Assembly: GCF_000699445.3 (NCBI RefSeq)
Contig: NC_067200.1
Span: 4,790,950 to 4,854,949, forward strand
DNA from: Schistosoma haematobium
Taxonomy: Eukaryota; Platyhelminthes; Trematoda; Strigeidida; Schistosomatidae
DNA: 64,000 bases
Direction of reading: 5' to 3'
Under the pieces are notes generated by a model. The model saw nothing but the letters and a program-made list of their open reading frames with translations. It was not told where the DNA came from and searched no databases. Positions 23,928 through 36,529 of this stretch are shown here, piece by piece. Each line of letters starts with the position of its first letter. The first letter of the stretch is position 1. Both the position numbers and the translations under genes were made by a program.

Positions 23928-24498
23928 GGGCGGTATAAATTCAGGCAATTGAATAGTAAATATTTTAAGGTGATTTTCGAATGTCATAACGTTAATGGAA
24001 CTTTCATAACGTTACAATCTGTTCGGTGAGTGATGTGACTGTATCAATGTCATAATTTAATGTCAGCACAAACAGAAATAATATTGCCGCGTCGAGTGAT
24101 AATGTGACATCAATGTGATAATGAGACTATGATAATTAGGTGAATCATAATGGAATAGTTGACCAGATAGATCAGTGAGCAGAAGTGACAACAGGACAAA
24201 GTGTTGATAAGATAAAACGATTCGGGCATGTCCATGTCGTGTTGCACAGGCTTCGCTGAGTATGTGAGATCAGAGATTGAGCTGTCTTTGCTGATTTTGT
24301 TCATCAAACGTATGGAGTGCGGAAGTTTATTCATCGACGTTGTTGGCTGCGTTAGGTTCGTCGTTGGTGGGCTCACAATTTTGATGGCCCCATATCTGAC
24401 TCCATTTGGAACGTTTCTCATTGCTACTGAGATATGTATGTCACCAGTCCTTTCATATAATTATCGACTTGATTTGCTTTAGTGAATAACGGAATTAA

Positions 24499-24900
24499 GC
24501 AAGGGCGGCCTGCTTGAGCATCTGCGCTGCCTGTTCCTGTCATCAAGATATTTCAACAAGTTATCTATTTTCGTTTGTTTTAATATATCATTATGTTTAT
24601 TAATCGCATGACCTATTCTGCTGCGTTTCTGAAAAGTGTACAACCCTTCGTTGTCAAAGTCACAAAAAACTCAATAAGAGCTAATATGGTTGCTGGCAAT
24701 ATACAGCGAAAAGAATGCACATTATTCAGATGTTCATTTACTGAACTGTTAACATCTAACTGGCGATCACTCAATATTTCTCGCCAGGACCGACCAAGAA
24801 GAAAGAAACGGAAGCTTGTTGAAATACTTTACGCTGAGAATTCTATATTGTACCAAAAATAAAATATTGATTAGAGCTGATAATAATAACAATAATTATA
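24499..24900 (+). mobile_element. ~400 bp insert specific to copy A, possible retroposon
   Basis: Copy B lacks this stretch: its sequence runs directly from 'cggaattaa' (55722-55730) to 'tacgag' (55737). The insert starts with a GC-richer head (about 24502-24540) and ends in an imperfect aataataacaat microsatellite (24880-24900), as retroposed sequences often do. It contains an 89-codon plus frame (24593-24862), basic near its end with 'RPRRKKRK', which I do not recognise. It could be a SINE, a retrocopy fragment, or ancestral sequence deleted from copy B. Confidence 0.45.
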
Positions 24901-27900
24901 AGTACGAGAACGGATTCCGAATACGTTTGCCTCATGCAATCATCGATCCAGACAAACGACCGAATGAACAAAGTGAAATGACGCTCATTGAAGAATGCAT
25001 GTAAGTCAACTCGATTTAACCAAGTTTTGATCGATAATAATAGTCAGATATATGATGGGTAGGGTAAACAACACAAGCACACACGATCATACAAAGACAG
25101 TCAGGATTAATAAGCGAATAATTAACAAGGCCAAAATGTGACTCACGAACGGTGAATAAATTGACTTGTCTGGAAGCTGGAATAAGCCTTTGCACTGAAA
25201 TTCCACACAAAGTAGATTTCTAAAGGATAATGGATGATGTGCTTACACATCTTGAAGCAAAATTGTAGCATCCACTCTGATAAAAAATGACGGTGCCAAC
25301 TATTAATTTGTTGTTCAACGTTTTATAATGAAACCACTTGAACGTTGTTGTTACCTAATGAACTGATTCAAAAACAAAACATCTGTATCCGTCGTTCAAT
25401 TTTCACTGCATTAATTTAGAGATTTGTTATGCACAACTGCTGAATGAGCATGATGTTGTATTTTAAGTCAGTTTGTGGTCGTTGTTCATTAAGTGTTCGC
25501 AAAGAAGTAGTTTTGCTGAAGATGTTCTGATCATCTTTTTTCAAATAGAACTGAATCACTGTAATGCTCTTTATCAAAATAAACATTTTAAAATAGAATG
25601 CATCGCCTGTAACAGTGATAAGCCACAATATGTTACGTACAACTGATATTATGTTGCGATTTCAAAAGATTGTCATATGTTACAACATTGTATCATTTGT
25701 AATTGTCGTGATTTCTGTCTGCTCCTTTCACTCTTCCATATATACTTTGGTTTACTCGTGTATGACATATTATTATTTATCAACATGTCTTCAGAGAATG
25801 CTTTGTTCAACCCTCTTCAAACATCATCTTTAAGTTCTCCTGTTTTCTTGTTACCACATTTAAGGTCACCAACACACAGTTACAAAACACGATGTTAAAT
25901 GGCAGGAAGACAATTATTTTGCGCTACAAATAGACAAAGTTGACCCAGAATAACAGACCACAAAGTTGATCAGAAAAAAGATCGCGCACAATAGATCGAT
26001 TGTTCTTTAAGAGACACTTAGATTTTTCGATATGCTGGCTTTTTCAAACGTATAGCAGAAGGGATCTAAAATGTAAATCCCTTTTGTATATCTGAAATAA
26101 ATAAATTGGAATATGATTCATTCGTCTATCGGTGACAACTGCATCGGTTGGCGTATCTTCCTGAAACAGTCAATCAGTTCACATCTACATTCAAACTATA
26201 GGTGCACAATTCTTCATAAATATAAGGTAGGAATTAGCGTCGTGTTTTTTCTTGAAGTGACGAAAGACCAAATGGTAAAGAAGTTAGATTTATCAGCTGA
26301 TTGCTGACGAAATCAACACACAAACTTTATGACAGGTAATCACTGGTTCCGTTTCTATGAATTTTGTGGTAGTTATAAAACAATAGGATCCAGACAAATC
26401 TCTGTGAGCAGAGTTTACCCAGCTGAAATGCAGATCTCAAATAAATTTTTTAACGTTAAACGGTTACCACAGGTCCATCAGCTAATGCAAAGCTACGAAG
26501 ATTGGGGACAAAAGTCCTACGAGTATCACAACAGGAATCCAAAAGACTAATGTAGCTAAGGAATCCAAAGAGTTCTAAAAGCCTTTTAGTGACTTCATTG
26601 CAGATGATCATATAAAAGAACGCGAGAATCAGGTTTTGTGAAGGTCGTTGAGTTTTTAACAAGTAAACAATAAGTGACAGATATCCATGTTACTTCAGTA
26701 ACATGATATCTTTGACGACATTGGTGGATTTGAGTTTTGCATGGAGTCTTCGTAATGCCCAAGTCACAAGATAACTTCTGAAGGTGTCGTGTCAGTTCGG
26801 GTGGTGGTCACCGCTATACGCGAATATCCGCTAGCTGATTCATGAGATAATTCACGGTGATTTATGGATTATAAATTATTATGTACGATTTATCCCGAAC
26901 TGTGCAACAACATGACAGCCACCGTCGAACACCTTTCGTGGACATTTTTGGTCATTTCATCTTTCAGTTGAAATTAGAAGAGGACCAAAGAACGCTGATC
27001 AAGCACTGGACAAGAATATGGTATTCGTTCGACGAGGGACGGAAAGTCATCAGACATCATGACTGACACATTGGAAGTGGCAGTATGAGATATATTGCAA
27101 AAGTTGTTAAGGGAAACGTTTGAACCCCATTCACATTTCTCAAAGAGATTAAACCTTATTCAGACTATGAATAATAAGTTCAGCTCTTTTATTAATGACA
27201 CTTGTGTGTAATGAATTTTGCGTTCATCGATATCCATTATCTTTTACTTTGATAAAAGTGAACATGTCAATTCTGAACTAAGCGTATTATTCGCTATACT
27301 CTTTCACTAATGAACATGAACTCCGTTCATACTCAATACCATACAGTTGATATTGACTAAAGTGTTTGTCAACTATGATTTTCATATGAACAACATTAGG
27401 TTCCGTGACACCAAAGCAGAATAGCTTGGCGAAAACCGAACAATAAATAATCTACATAATACTGAATAAATTTTATTAACCTCGAAATATTTATTTAACA
27501 TGTCCATATGAAGAACATTATGTTTCCATTGACATTAATGTAAAATTCTCTTATGAGAAATTGACAGTGATTTTATGGTATTGGTTCACTACTCCAGTAA
27601 CTATTGCTTCCGTCGATACGATGAAGTGAACAAACACCAAAGTGAACTTTTATCAAACCCTAGTGAATAAACTACATTATTACCTAAAAATACTGCTACC
27701 ACATGTAATGACGATGAATAATAATAATAGAAATTTGATAATGGGCCAGACATTAGTGCATAATTGAGAACAACTCTGATGTTCATGATTTCGCAAAATT
27801 AACCAACAACCGTTTATTCGACCACAGAATGTGACACTCGTGAAAGCAATATTTTGATTACTGTTCACATTCTTTTGCGGCGCAAAATTCACCATCACAC

Positions 27901-28681
27901 AGCCAAGAGTTACATTTTGCAATTATAACGAAATCATGAATAATTTGGGCTTGTTCCGCTGAAATTATTATTCATTCACGAAAGTGTAGACTGTTAATCA
28001 TTCAACAGTAATTGACTTATTACGTTTAGTGTGAACACATTCACGTCCACTTCTACCTGATCAAATAGAGAAGTCTTGTCTATTTTGATCGCTAAGTCTA
28101 TTTAGAGCCAACGGTACAATGTGCCGGTCAAATGGGCTTTTTTGTGACTGTTACAATCACACATTCAACGACGATGGAGTCGTCTGACAGGATTGATTTC
28201 ATAAATTCAGATGTAAAAATGCAAATCTAGATATCCAATCAAGACAGGCTTTGTTACTTTGATTTTAACCTATCAAATCAAAGTAATGCACCATTGGTAA
28301 ACAGTTCACAAATCATTACAAATAAGAAAATGTTTGTTCGTAAAAATATGAGCACATATTTTGACCTACATATAAACCCCTCACTTAGTTTAATATATTA
28401 TTAATTATATCCAATATAATTTTCATCAATATAGGCCTTGAAATTTCAACCAACGGTGGATAAGTGTCAGCCTTTGGAGAACGACAGCTAGAAGTATATT
28501 GCACTACGATGAGCTCGTCTTCCATGATGAGTGGTTAACAATGATCATATGATTCTATGAAACGTGATGTTTCCAATGGTCAATTTGGATCGTCGAATAA
28601 GAAACAAGCAAACAAACACTTGAAAAAAATATTTAAACACGACAAGGTGTAACAACAATTAATAACGTTGTGAACAGGAAG
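24901..28681. other. Non-coding flank upstream of host gene, duplicated
   Basis: Up to about 27775 this matches 55735-58665 at lower identity than the 21-22 kb block. No recognisable protein-coding gene; short open frames such as 26329-26550 are not preserved as frames in copy B. The part near 25225-25400 resembles a piece of intron 7 of the host gene (32860-33030). From 27775 to the start codon the sequence is unique in this window. A promoter must lie in the last few hundred bases, but no clear core element could be named. Confidence 0.5.
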
Positions 28682-31600
28682 ATGAGGTGAGTGTTGACTG
28701 TACAGTTAAAGCAATTGAGTGTGTTAAATGAATTTCAATTTGTTTCAATGAAATGAGGCTGTATATTTTTATCTGTATCATTTCAGACAGATCTTTTCGA
28801 CTGGACAGTTTATACTGCTCTGTTCAATCATCGTATTAGTTTACAAATTCTTTGACTGCCATGAAATTTGCACAAAACCTGAATTGAAGAAATACGAAAA
28901 AGTAATTTTTGAAAGTGATGCATATAAATATGTAAGTAATCAGTCCGGTTCCAATACATATATTCAGTCTCATCACTATTATTATTCCCGGACAATCCGC
29001 TCTAATCAGTCTCTTCCAATTGTTAGCGGCACGTTTGAAAGATTGGTTGATACTAAAGTGAGTTGACTAAATTTTGCAACGATGTTTCAATCCATATGTT
29101 TGCTTATAATCAGGATATCGATCCGAAGTTCCTGTTTACGTTTTATGGTTCTCAAGTCATCAAATTCAGAATATTAATTACTGGTAAGAGAATAATTTTC
29201 ATCGAACTAAAATTGTTACCGAGTTTCGTTTATTCACATTTTATTCCGTGTACCAATGTTGATATAATTTCTTCAGTAAATCAGTTTTATGCCCTTTGTA
29301 GCTTTCAGAACATCTACTGATATCTTATTTCGTTCAACTTGTAAGCAGTTTAAAGCCTTACAGAAATTTAATTACGGTCCATGAAACTCATTTTGTCTCC
29401 AGTTAATCTAAAAGTCTTTAATTCATTCTCTACAGAATGTCATTTGAATTTCATGTTTTTCATTCGATGAACACAGGTAGAATTGAAGTGTACAACCAAG
29501 AGTACTCAGGAGGAATTAAAAATTATGTGAGAAACGGTTTTTATGTGAAAACCGATATTTCGGATGGGCGTGAGTACCTCTATTATCCGGTGATAATTTG
29601 CTTCGCCTTTCATTTCTCACTTTTATTTCGCATAAATGGTTCAATATTTGACCTGGTTATATTTTGAGTGCTGACCAGTACACAGTGATTAATCTGTTTG
29701 TGTGAATCGATGCTTTAAAATGTGTACGCAACACGTACTCACCACTGTCAAGTGAAAACGATGGTTCACTTCAAAATAAACGCAAATTGATTGAGTAGTA
29801 ATAATAAATCGAACGAAGCAAACCGAACACCTGTACAATAATAAACAATGTTGTATGAGAAATCATTTTGGATCATTAAGTCACATGGACTACCAAATTA
29901 TATTTGATGACGTCCAGTTTTTTTTCTTTGACTTACTTCACAAAGAATTAATTTCTCATAGTAACTATCTGTGAACCACTGTGTATTCATCACATTTTTG
30001 ACTTTCATATTCATATGGATCTAAAACAGTCAATAATAATAATGACAGATGAAAAAAATTACCATAAACAGTGCACTAGTATAACATGGTTGATTCGACC
30101 CGGAGCAACTACAACATCGAGATGAAGTCCACTCATTTTGTTCACTTATTCCATTTAGTGACATGAAAGTAGAATTTCTGAGTAAAAATTGGTTCAATTG
30201 AGGAAACGCTGCTCGATTGGAATAACGCAATTTCAGAAAATGATTTTGTATGTGTATTGCCGTTTATATATTATCAGTCTATTAGATTGTCTGAAGCCTT
30301 TAAAATCAACGCTTCGGAATTAAAATATTCCTCTCAGTTGGTTGGATAGAAACATTCATTATATCGTTGAAATAATCATTAGTCTCCTTGCAACTCCCAT
30401 TTAATTCAACCGGTTTACCTATATCGTGAAAGAAAGATGATAACTCGTGTCCAAACTCATTCTCTGTGGATGTTCACTATACATATATACAAAAACACAA
30501 ATATTTTTACTTTCATCATTTCAGAGGAATTATTAGCCGTCAGAAAGTCTTATTATATAGAAGCTGATAATGAAAGTATGTATCCATAAAATGATTATTT
30601 GATTACACATGAAATATTCAAATATCTACACCAGCATTCGCAGTACTTGCTTACACATTTTCTTTTCATTTTACATCACTGAATTCCTTTCAAAAACTGA
30701 CAGAGGTAATAAAGTGTAACCATCCCAGAAAATTAGGAAGGCGGACTTATATGTTGAATCCATCGATTGTTTGAACACAATGATTGAGACCTGAAGCACA
30801 GTTGACATAATCTGGAGCATACTAGATTGGACGTGCAATAAATAAATCCGTATGAATAAATTGGGTCTTAAACTCATTTTACTTGTGGATAAACGAATGT
30901 AGAGATACATCTTGGTCAACAGGCTTCAATGATGCTTGATAAGAAGTCTGTATTCCGAAATAAGTAAATTTGTGTTACTCAACACACGGTCATTCATAAA
31001 AATTATCCATTCAAATTAAAAAATTACAAAGACGAATAATCTGGAGCTATTCATTTTCCATCGTTACCAAACACTAATAAATCAATGCGTTGCATAACCG
31101 AATAAGTTACCATGTTCTATTCGTAAACAAACAAACCGTCGCTAATGTCAGGTGCACTAAGGGTCGATTTTTTCATGGGTAATTATAGAGAGTGTTGAGC
31201 GAATGCCAATAACTCATCAACTATCAGATTTATTTGGAAGCTTGATGATTTATTATTTCAATATGAAAACGGGTTGCAATACAGCCTCGGAACCTAGTTA
31301 TCTGACATTTATATTGAAGGTTGCATGCTTGCTTTATTTGCGCGACGTTCACTAGATTATATTTATTACGAATTCTACCAAAGAAAACATTTGAGATAAC
31401 GAGGAAAATACCTGCCTAAGACTGAGCACTTTGCAAGTAGACAAATACACTTTCGCATCCAACAATGACACTAATGCCTTAAATTCTGAATAACGATAGT
31501 CTTCTGTTTGCAGTTCCTGTATTCAAAATAACTACTCTGATACATCCGAATGGGAAGATATCAATCTATTATGAGAACGTAAGTTGCAAATTTGAATGGT

Positions 31601-34600
31601 AATGTAGTGTTGTTTGATGAATTTCGGATCGCTATACTACTTTGCGCAAATCGACACCGTCGAATGCATCAAGATACATTGAACACGATAGAAGGATATC
31701 AACAATTTTTAACGCCGTAATGACACACTTTATTTTAGCACTATTTAAAAAGAGTGAAGTATTGGAAGTCAAATGTTATCGATAGAAATTCTGACGTCCT
31801 TGAGGCGATTAAGGACAAACAATGTATTTTATAGTGCTTTCCAACACAGTCACTTTCTGTCAAGCTTTAATACGTCTTCTGAAGTCCAACTAATTGGAAA
31901 TTTCATCGTCAAATAATCTGCGAGATAAATTGTTAATAACTTGATCGTCTCTCAGTGTGTACTTGTTCGAATGTCAGCACTTAGTACTTCACCAATTTGA
32001 AATCCAATTGATGCGTGGTAACTAGAAAACGCAGGTGAGATGGAAGATTTCATTTGTGTTGAGCTGAATCCATTTTGATTGCTTCGAGGTAATCAGGAAT
32101 TGTATGTACGGTAATGGATGGAAGTGAGTACATCAACACAATTCCTGCACATGACAGTAAATTCACGTGCAGCAGCATTGCAGTTATTCACAATCACATT
32201 TCCGTCAACCGACGTAGATATTCATCCCACAGTGTAGCGCATCATTGCATGGTAGATAGACCGTCCATTGGATTTCAGTGAAGTTGACAACTGAAGTGAG
32301 TCAGATTATCCTCGTAGACTAGATGAGGCACACTCCTGAGGAAAGTGAGGAGATCAGTATGCCTACTGTGTAACTAGTTGTCCTTGTGTAAAGTGATGTA
32401 AATGACGACACATTCCTTCAGTGATTGGTTGGCTTTGATAAGGGTGGTTGTGTGTTGACAGGTGTTTACTCAGACTTCCGTTACATCTTTTCAGATTCCT
32501 AGGATGATTGCCAAAACCGAAAAGCCGTCGAGCATTTACGGATGGTTTCATTGCGGAGAAAAAGGTGACAAATCTTATTTACATTTTGATTAACATCCGC
32601 CTTCACAAGCAGTCATGTGTTAGCCTAATATTAACTTCTTTATGTACTCTTGGATCACCACATCAATACAGAAATTTGCTGTATTCTGTCATTGTGATCT
32701 AATATATCTTTCTTACAGTCTACATTATTCAGTAGTGTTGTGTGAAAGCAGATTGATCGAAGTATCATTGAAGTGTTTATGAAAAACGTGTGAAATAAAA
32801 TCTGAATGCTTCTGGTAAACTCATTGTCCAAACACTACTGTTTATTGAAAATTCAATGTAGATGATGTGTTCACACATCTTGAAGCGAAGTTTAATATAA
32901 TATGTGATAATAAATCAAAGTTCAAACTAGTCCTGACAATACCGCGTGTTTTGATCAATTCTTTTGAACAGTGAACCACTGAATTCAGGTGAACTTAAAT
33001 CAAGTATCTGTGTCTTCATTCGAGCAACCGACAGCCTTGGTCGTGTCACAAAAACGACTGTCGTTGTTTTAATGACATTTTATTGGTGTTGTTTCTGTTT
33101 TATGTGCTGAATTCCGTAAACAATGAACTTCACGATCCACGTGTGCTGACGCACGCCTAACCTGGTATACTGAGTAATATAACTATGGTGTGTGAATATC
33201 TTCATCATGGATATTCAGAGAAGTCAATCCCATTTTTTAACAGTCACTAGTTTAACGAAACCTCGGTTTTTTTCTTCTGTAAAATTTATTTCACAAGATA
33301 AGAAAGTATCTGAAATAAATGTTCCTAAAATATGGATCCAAAATGGAACGTTAGTGGAGTGGGAACCTCTCGGTGGTATGTTAAACCTTATTTTGTCAGG
33401 AATGGCTATTTTAACAGTTCACTGCATCGGTTTTGTTTCAAGAAATTGAAAATTTCACGTGCAATTTCAGTAAATAATTAAATGATATTTGGCTGCTAGT
33501 ATCAAATCACGCCATTCTATACGTGGATTCTCCGTTGATTATTTAGAATGATGAAGGAGTGATGTCCTTCATGTCCTCACGCTGATAACTTTCACTTAAG
33601 CGTACACGATGTTACAAGACGATAGATGAGATAATGTTTGTCAGTTAGTTGATTGTGCATTGACTTGGAAGTGTCCTTATTTTTTCAACTTGCTACATGT
33701 GATAATGAATTTTCCTTAGCTATTAAGATCGTGAAAACACTCCATGAAATTGTAGTTGACTTGGAAATAATATCTCAGTTTCCAAACACTCTTTTTTATC
33801 CTACTCATCCGATAAATTGAATGTATAGACAAGTCAGGTGTTCAGATTTCAATATACCATAAGCAGTAGATACTCGTACAGTATCAAAAATACTGAGGAT
33901 TTTCATGTTAGGTAAGTGTTTCCTTTCTCATTGATATGTATGGTGAGTATTCGCAAACGCTATTCCATTCGTCATATGTTGGAGTATTGAAATAAAATCA
34001 CTTCTGCTGAGATTATTCGATAATCTAATGTTCAGATTGACTCCAATATTCGTTGGATAAAATATAATTTAGTATCGGTGAATGTTCATGATCCAGGTAG
34101 TGTGACGTACTGGCCGACAGCATACAGAGTATAATGTGATCACATAGTTTGAAACATTCCATAACGATAGGTCAACTGAAATCTCTTTATTTCGATGGAA
34201 TTAACATAAATATAAGTGAATTTATTGTTTGGGAACAACTGACGTTCCTGCACAGATTTCAAAATAGTCAGTGTGAGCGAGTTCTCAATGTTATTTACCA
34301 GTTTTAACTTGTTGAATCGGTATACGAGACACGTTTTCATTATCAGACTGATATCAGTGGACGAAACTCGAAATCTGTTAGAAATTAAATGCAGTGGGCT
34401 TGGCTGAACCAGATGATAGCATAGTGTATATATTTCTGAATGAGAACAGTCATCAAAATCTACCAAATCCGCACGTCAATAATCATCGTTAAACATTCAA
34501 CTTAGTTTAATTCAGTTCCGCGATGTTGTCGTGAAGTGTGAGTGACATGGTATGATTATGTTCTCGTTCTAATGAATATGTACACTGAGTAATCTTGCAC

Positions 34601-36292
34601 ACTTTTTACTTTATCATGTGGGAGGACATAAAATTACCATCTCGACAACTGAGAGGATCATTTCATAATGTAATGTTTAGATCGACTTTAATATTCGTTG
34701 AATAAAGTGTTATTCATTATGGATGTATTTTCATTCAAAACCAAAATGTTGTCGTGAAATGTGAATGTCAACAAAAGTGTGCTGAATTTCTCATCGCGCG
34801 ACGTGATGACAAATTCCTAGTGAATGAAATAGTCGCCTAACTTCGAAACCATCATTATATCATCGAGTTATAGTTGTATGTTATGTAATTCACCTATCTT
34901 TTGTTTGATAACCTGAAATGCAATCACCTCATTCTTCCCACTGAAGAATGCTCAAAACACGATTCGACTGAAGCATGTCCAGACCCATTAACATCAAGTA
35001 CAACGTGCATTTGGTGTGAAACAGTCAACATGTGCATTACCAGCAATGATAAGGATCTTCATGAATTCAAAGTAAATGGCTGCAAGAATAAAGTAAGTAA
35101 TTGGTAGACTTCACAGATTGTTTTCAATATTACCATATTCTACATAGTAAATCTATTTACTCGGAAATACATTTTTTTGTTGCTAACAAGTAGTGTATTG
35201 TATACTTTGGATGATCTTTCATCAGATATGAGCACGATACTATGTTTCCATGTGGACATTCAGCAATCGACAGAAGCGTCATTTGACACCTGTGCTTGAA
35301 AAAATGTTAATTCTCTTGCTCATAGAATGTGTAGTGATCCTCAATGTCCAATATGAAACCGTCTGTATGTGTGAATCGTTACAAAATGACGATTAGATCA
35401 GTTTGAATGATGAAAAATAATCTGTCATAAATTCTGCATCATGTTTGAAAAGTGAAAGTTCGTGGACTCACATTGTTGAATTTCAGAACAGATATTCCTG
35501 ATACCCTGTTCAGAAATTTGTGTTCTGGATTCATTGATTCGATAAGGCCGTCAGTTATTGGTTCGTTATTAATTATTTACATTGTGATAAGGTGAACCAT
35601 CCGGCAAACAAATTTCATCACAGAAATAAGTTGTCAGTTAGTTGTAGGATAATGTGTACTCACCACGTTGACCGTCAAATCAGTAGCAGATATCCTAAAT
35701 CATTATTCATTGATCACATAGTGCAAACGTAAATTATGTTACTAATTGTTGAATTCACTTCTGTCATCAGTACTGACAATAGTGTATAATGAATGGTGAA
35801 ATATTTGATATTTAATTATATTTCCACTGTTTCTTTCTTCTGAAGATCTTGATTGCCAATGTTCCCACCGAACCAACAACTCTAGCAACTACTGAAACTG
35901 ATCTAAGAAATGAATTGGAGAAGACTAGTGGAAGCATTGAATCACATTTGGTAAATATTTGACATTTTGTAATCATTATACCATTTCGTTCTTTTCAGAA
36001 CATGACCAAAGATACAACAACTCTAACAACCACTGAAACCGATCTAATAAATGAATTGAAGAAGACTAGTGGAAACACTGAATCACATTTGGTAAATATT
36101 TGATATTTTGTAATCATTATACTGTTTCGTTCATTTCAGAACGTGACTTCAGATATAACTGAGGACATTGAGAAAAGAAAATCACTGCCATACGTGTACA
36201 TCGTTGTACCATTAGTTTTATCTTTCCTTACTGTGGGCATTGGCTGTGGCATTTGGCTGTTGTTCTACAGAAGGAAGAGAGTTTATCCATAG
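28682..36292 (+). CDS. Plexin-domain (PLXDC-like)/PSI membrane protein, egg protein CP391S-like
   Basis: Twelve exons with GT-AG borders and consistent phases: 28682-28686, 28787-29057, 29114-29183, 29477-29569, 30525-30575, 31514-31578, 32495-32564, 33298-33375, 34947-35092, 35846-35950, 35999-36091, 36140-36292. They total 1200 bases, 399 residues plus stop. Residues 1-26 form a signal or anchor with hydrophobic core 'FILLCSIIVLVY'. Residues about 95-230 resemble the nidogen-like part of PLXDC/TEM7 proteins ('FTFYGSQV', 'ITTLIHPNGKISIYYEN', 'NGTLVEWEPLG'). Residues 236-280 are a PSI domain (C236, C245, C255-x-W-C258, C264, C280). A Thr-rich stalk (284-349), a membrane helix (about 367-391) and tail RRKRVYP follow. 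Several N-glycosylation sites are present (NQS, NGT, NMT, NVT). Exon 1 supplies only ATG-AG, so the start rests on a good donor (gtgagt) and phase fit. The CP391S name is recalled, not searched. Role unknown; probably a cell-surface or shed adhesive/egg protein. Confidence 0.85.
34010..34770. repeat. Diverged repeat within intron 8
   Basis: Two blocks inside the intron between exons 8 and 9 recur in order. 'taatgttcagattgactccaatattcgttg' at about 34025-34055 resembles the stretch at about 34670-34700, and 'gttgtcgtgaagtgtgagtg' at about 34523 resembles 34747. They suggest an old ~650 or ~220 base duplication inside the intron. No coding content was recognised. Confidence 0.4.
35846..36139 (+). 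repeat. Tandem exon-intron duplication in host gene stalk
   Basis: Unit 1 is exon 10 (35846-35950, 105 bases) plus its intron (35951-35998, 48 bases). Unit 2 is exon 11 (35999-36091, 93 bases) plus its intron (36092-36139, 48 bases). The introns are the same length and differ at only a few bases. Both exons have phase 0 on both sides and encode variants of TTL-TTETDL--EL-KTSG--ESHL. The first ~12 bases of exon 10 have no counterpart in exon 11. Because the exons are symmetrical, skipping or adding one keeps the frame. Confidence 0.9.
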
Positions 36293-36515
36293 TCCCAACA
36301 AACAGCTTGTCACTTGTTTTCATCAAGTTGACTTTGTTATGTTCATTTTTTAGTTTAGTAAACACACTTTCAATTTTTTTAATCATTTCAATACATTGAA
36401 AATTGTTTCATGGAACTGCATATCACATTGATGATTGTTTACGTAATGACTGATGTCACTTTGTTGGTAGAATATAAAAATATAATTTTTTGTATTTATG
36501 TCATTGTTTTCATTC

Positions 36516-36521
36516 AATAAA
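36516..36521 (+). promoter_or_regulatory. Candidate polyadenylation signal
   Basis: An AATAAA lies 224 bases after the stop codon of the host gene, in an AT-rich 3' flank. It is the first canonical hexamer seen after the stop. It has not been tested against transcript ends. Confidence 0.55.
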
Positions 36522-36529
36522 AACATGGG

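Larger units (their letters stand above)
16070..27775. repeat. Segmental duplication, copy A
   Basis: Blocks of this region recur in the same order and orientation at 41574-58665. Matching pairs are 16070-16922/41574-42436, 17769-19650/42530-44400, 19650-20030/44400-44770, 20036-20556/51678-52182, 21114-22212/52183-53278, 23928-24090/53283-53430, 24078-24498/55303-55730 and 24900-27775/55735-58665. The match runs well outside the LINE at 13.5-17.5 kb, so this is a genomic duplication and not two insertions of one element. Copy A alone carries the RTE LINE at 22213-23913 and an insert at about 24499-24900. Confidence 0.9.

Noticed and set aside
24110..24421. Minus-strand open frame of about 100 codons conserved between copy A and copy B (55335-55664), looking superficially like a protein.
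   Set aside because: Almost all differences between the copies that fall in the frame change the residue, there is no domain or splice context, and the match is explained by the segmental duplication.
26329..26550. 73-codon plus frame ending 'NRNPKD' as a candidate small gene or last exon.
   Set aside because: The corresponding stretch in copy B (57240-57460) has an in-frame stop and other changes, and no partner exon was identified.
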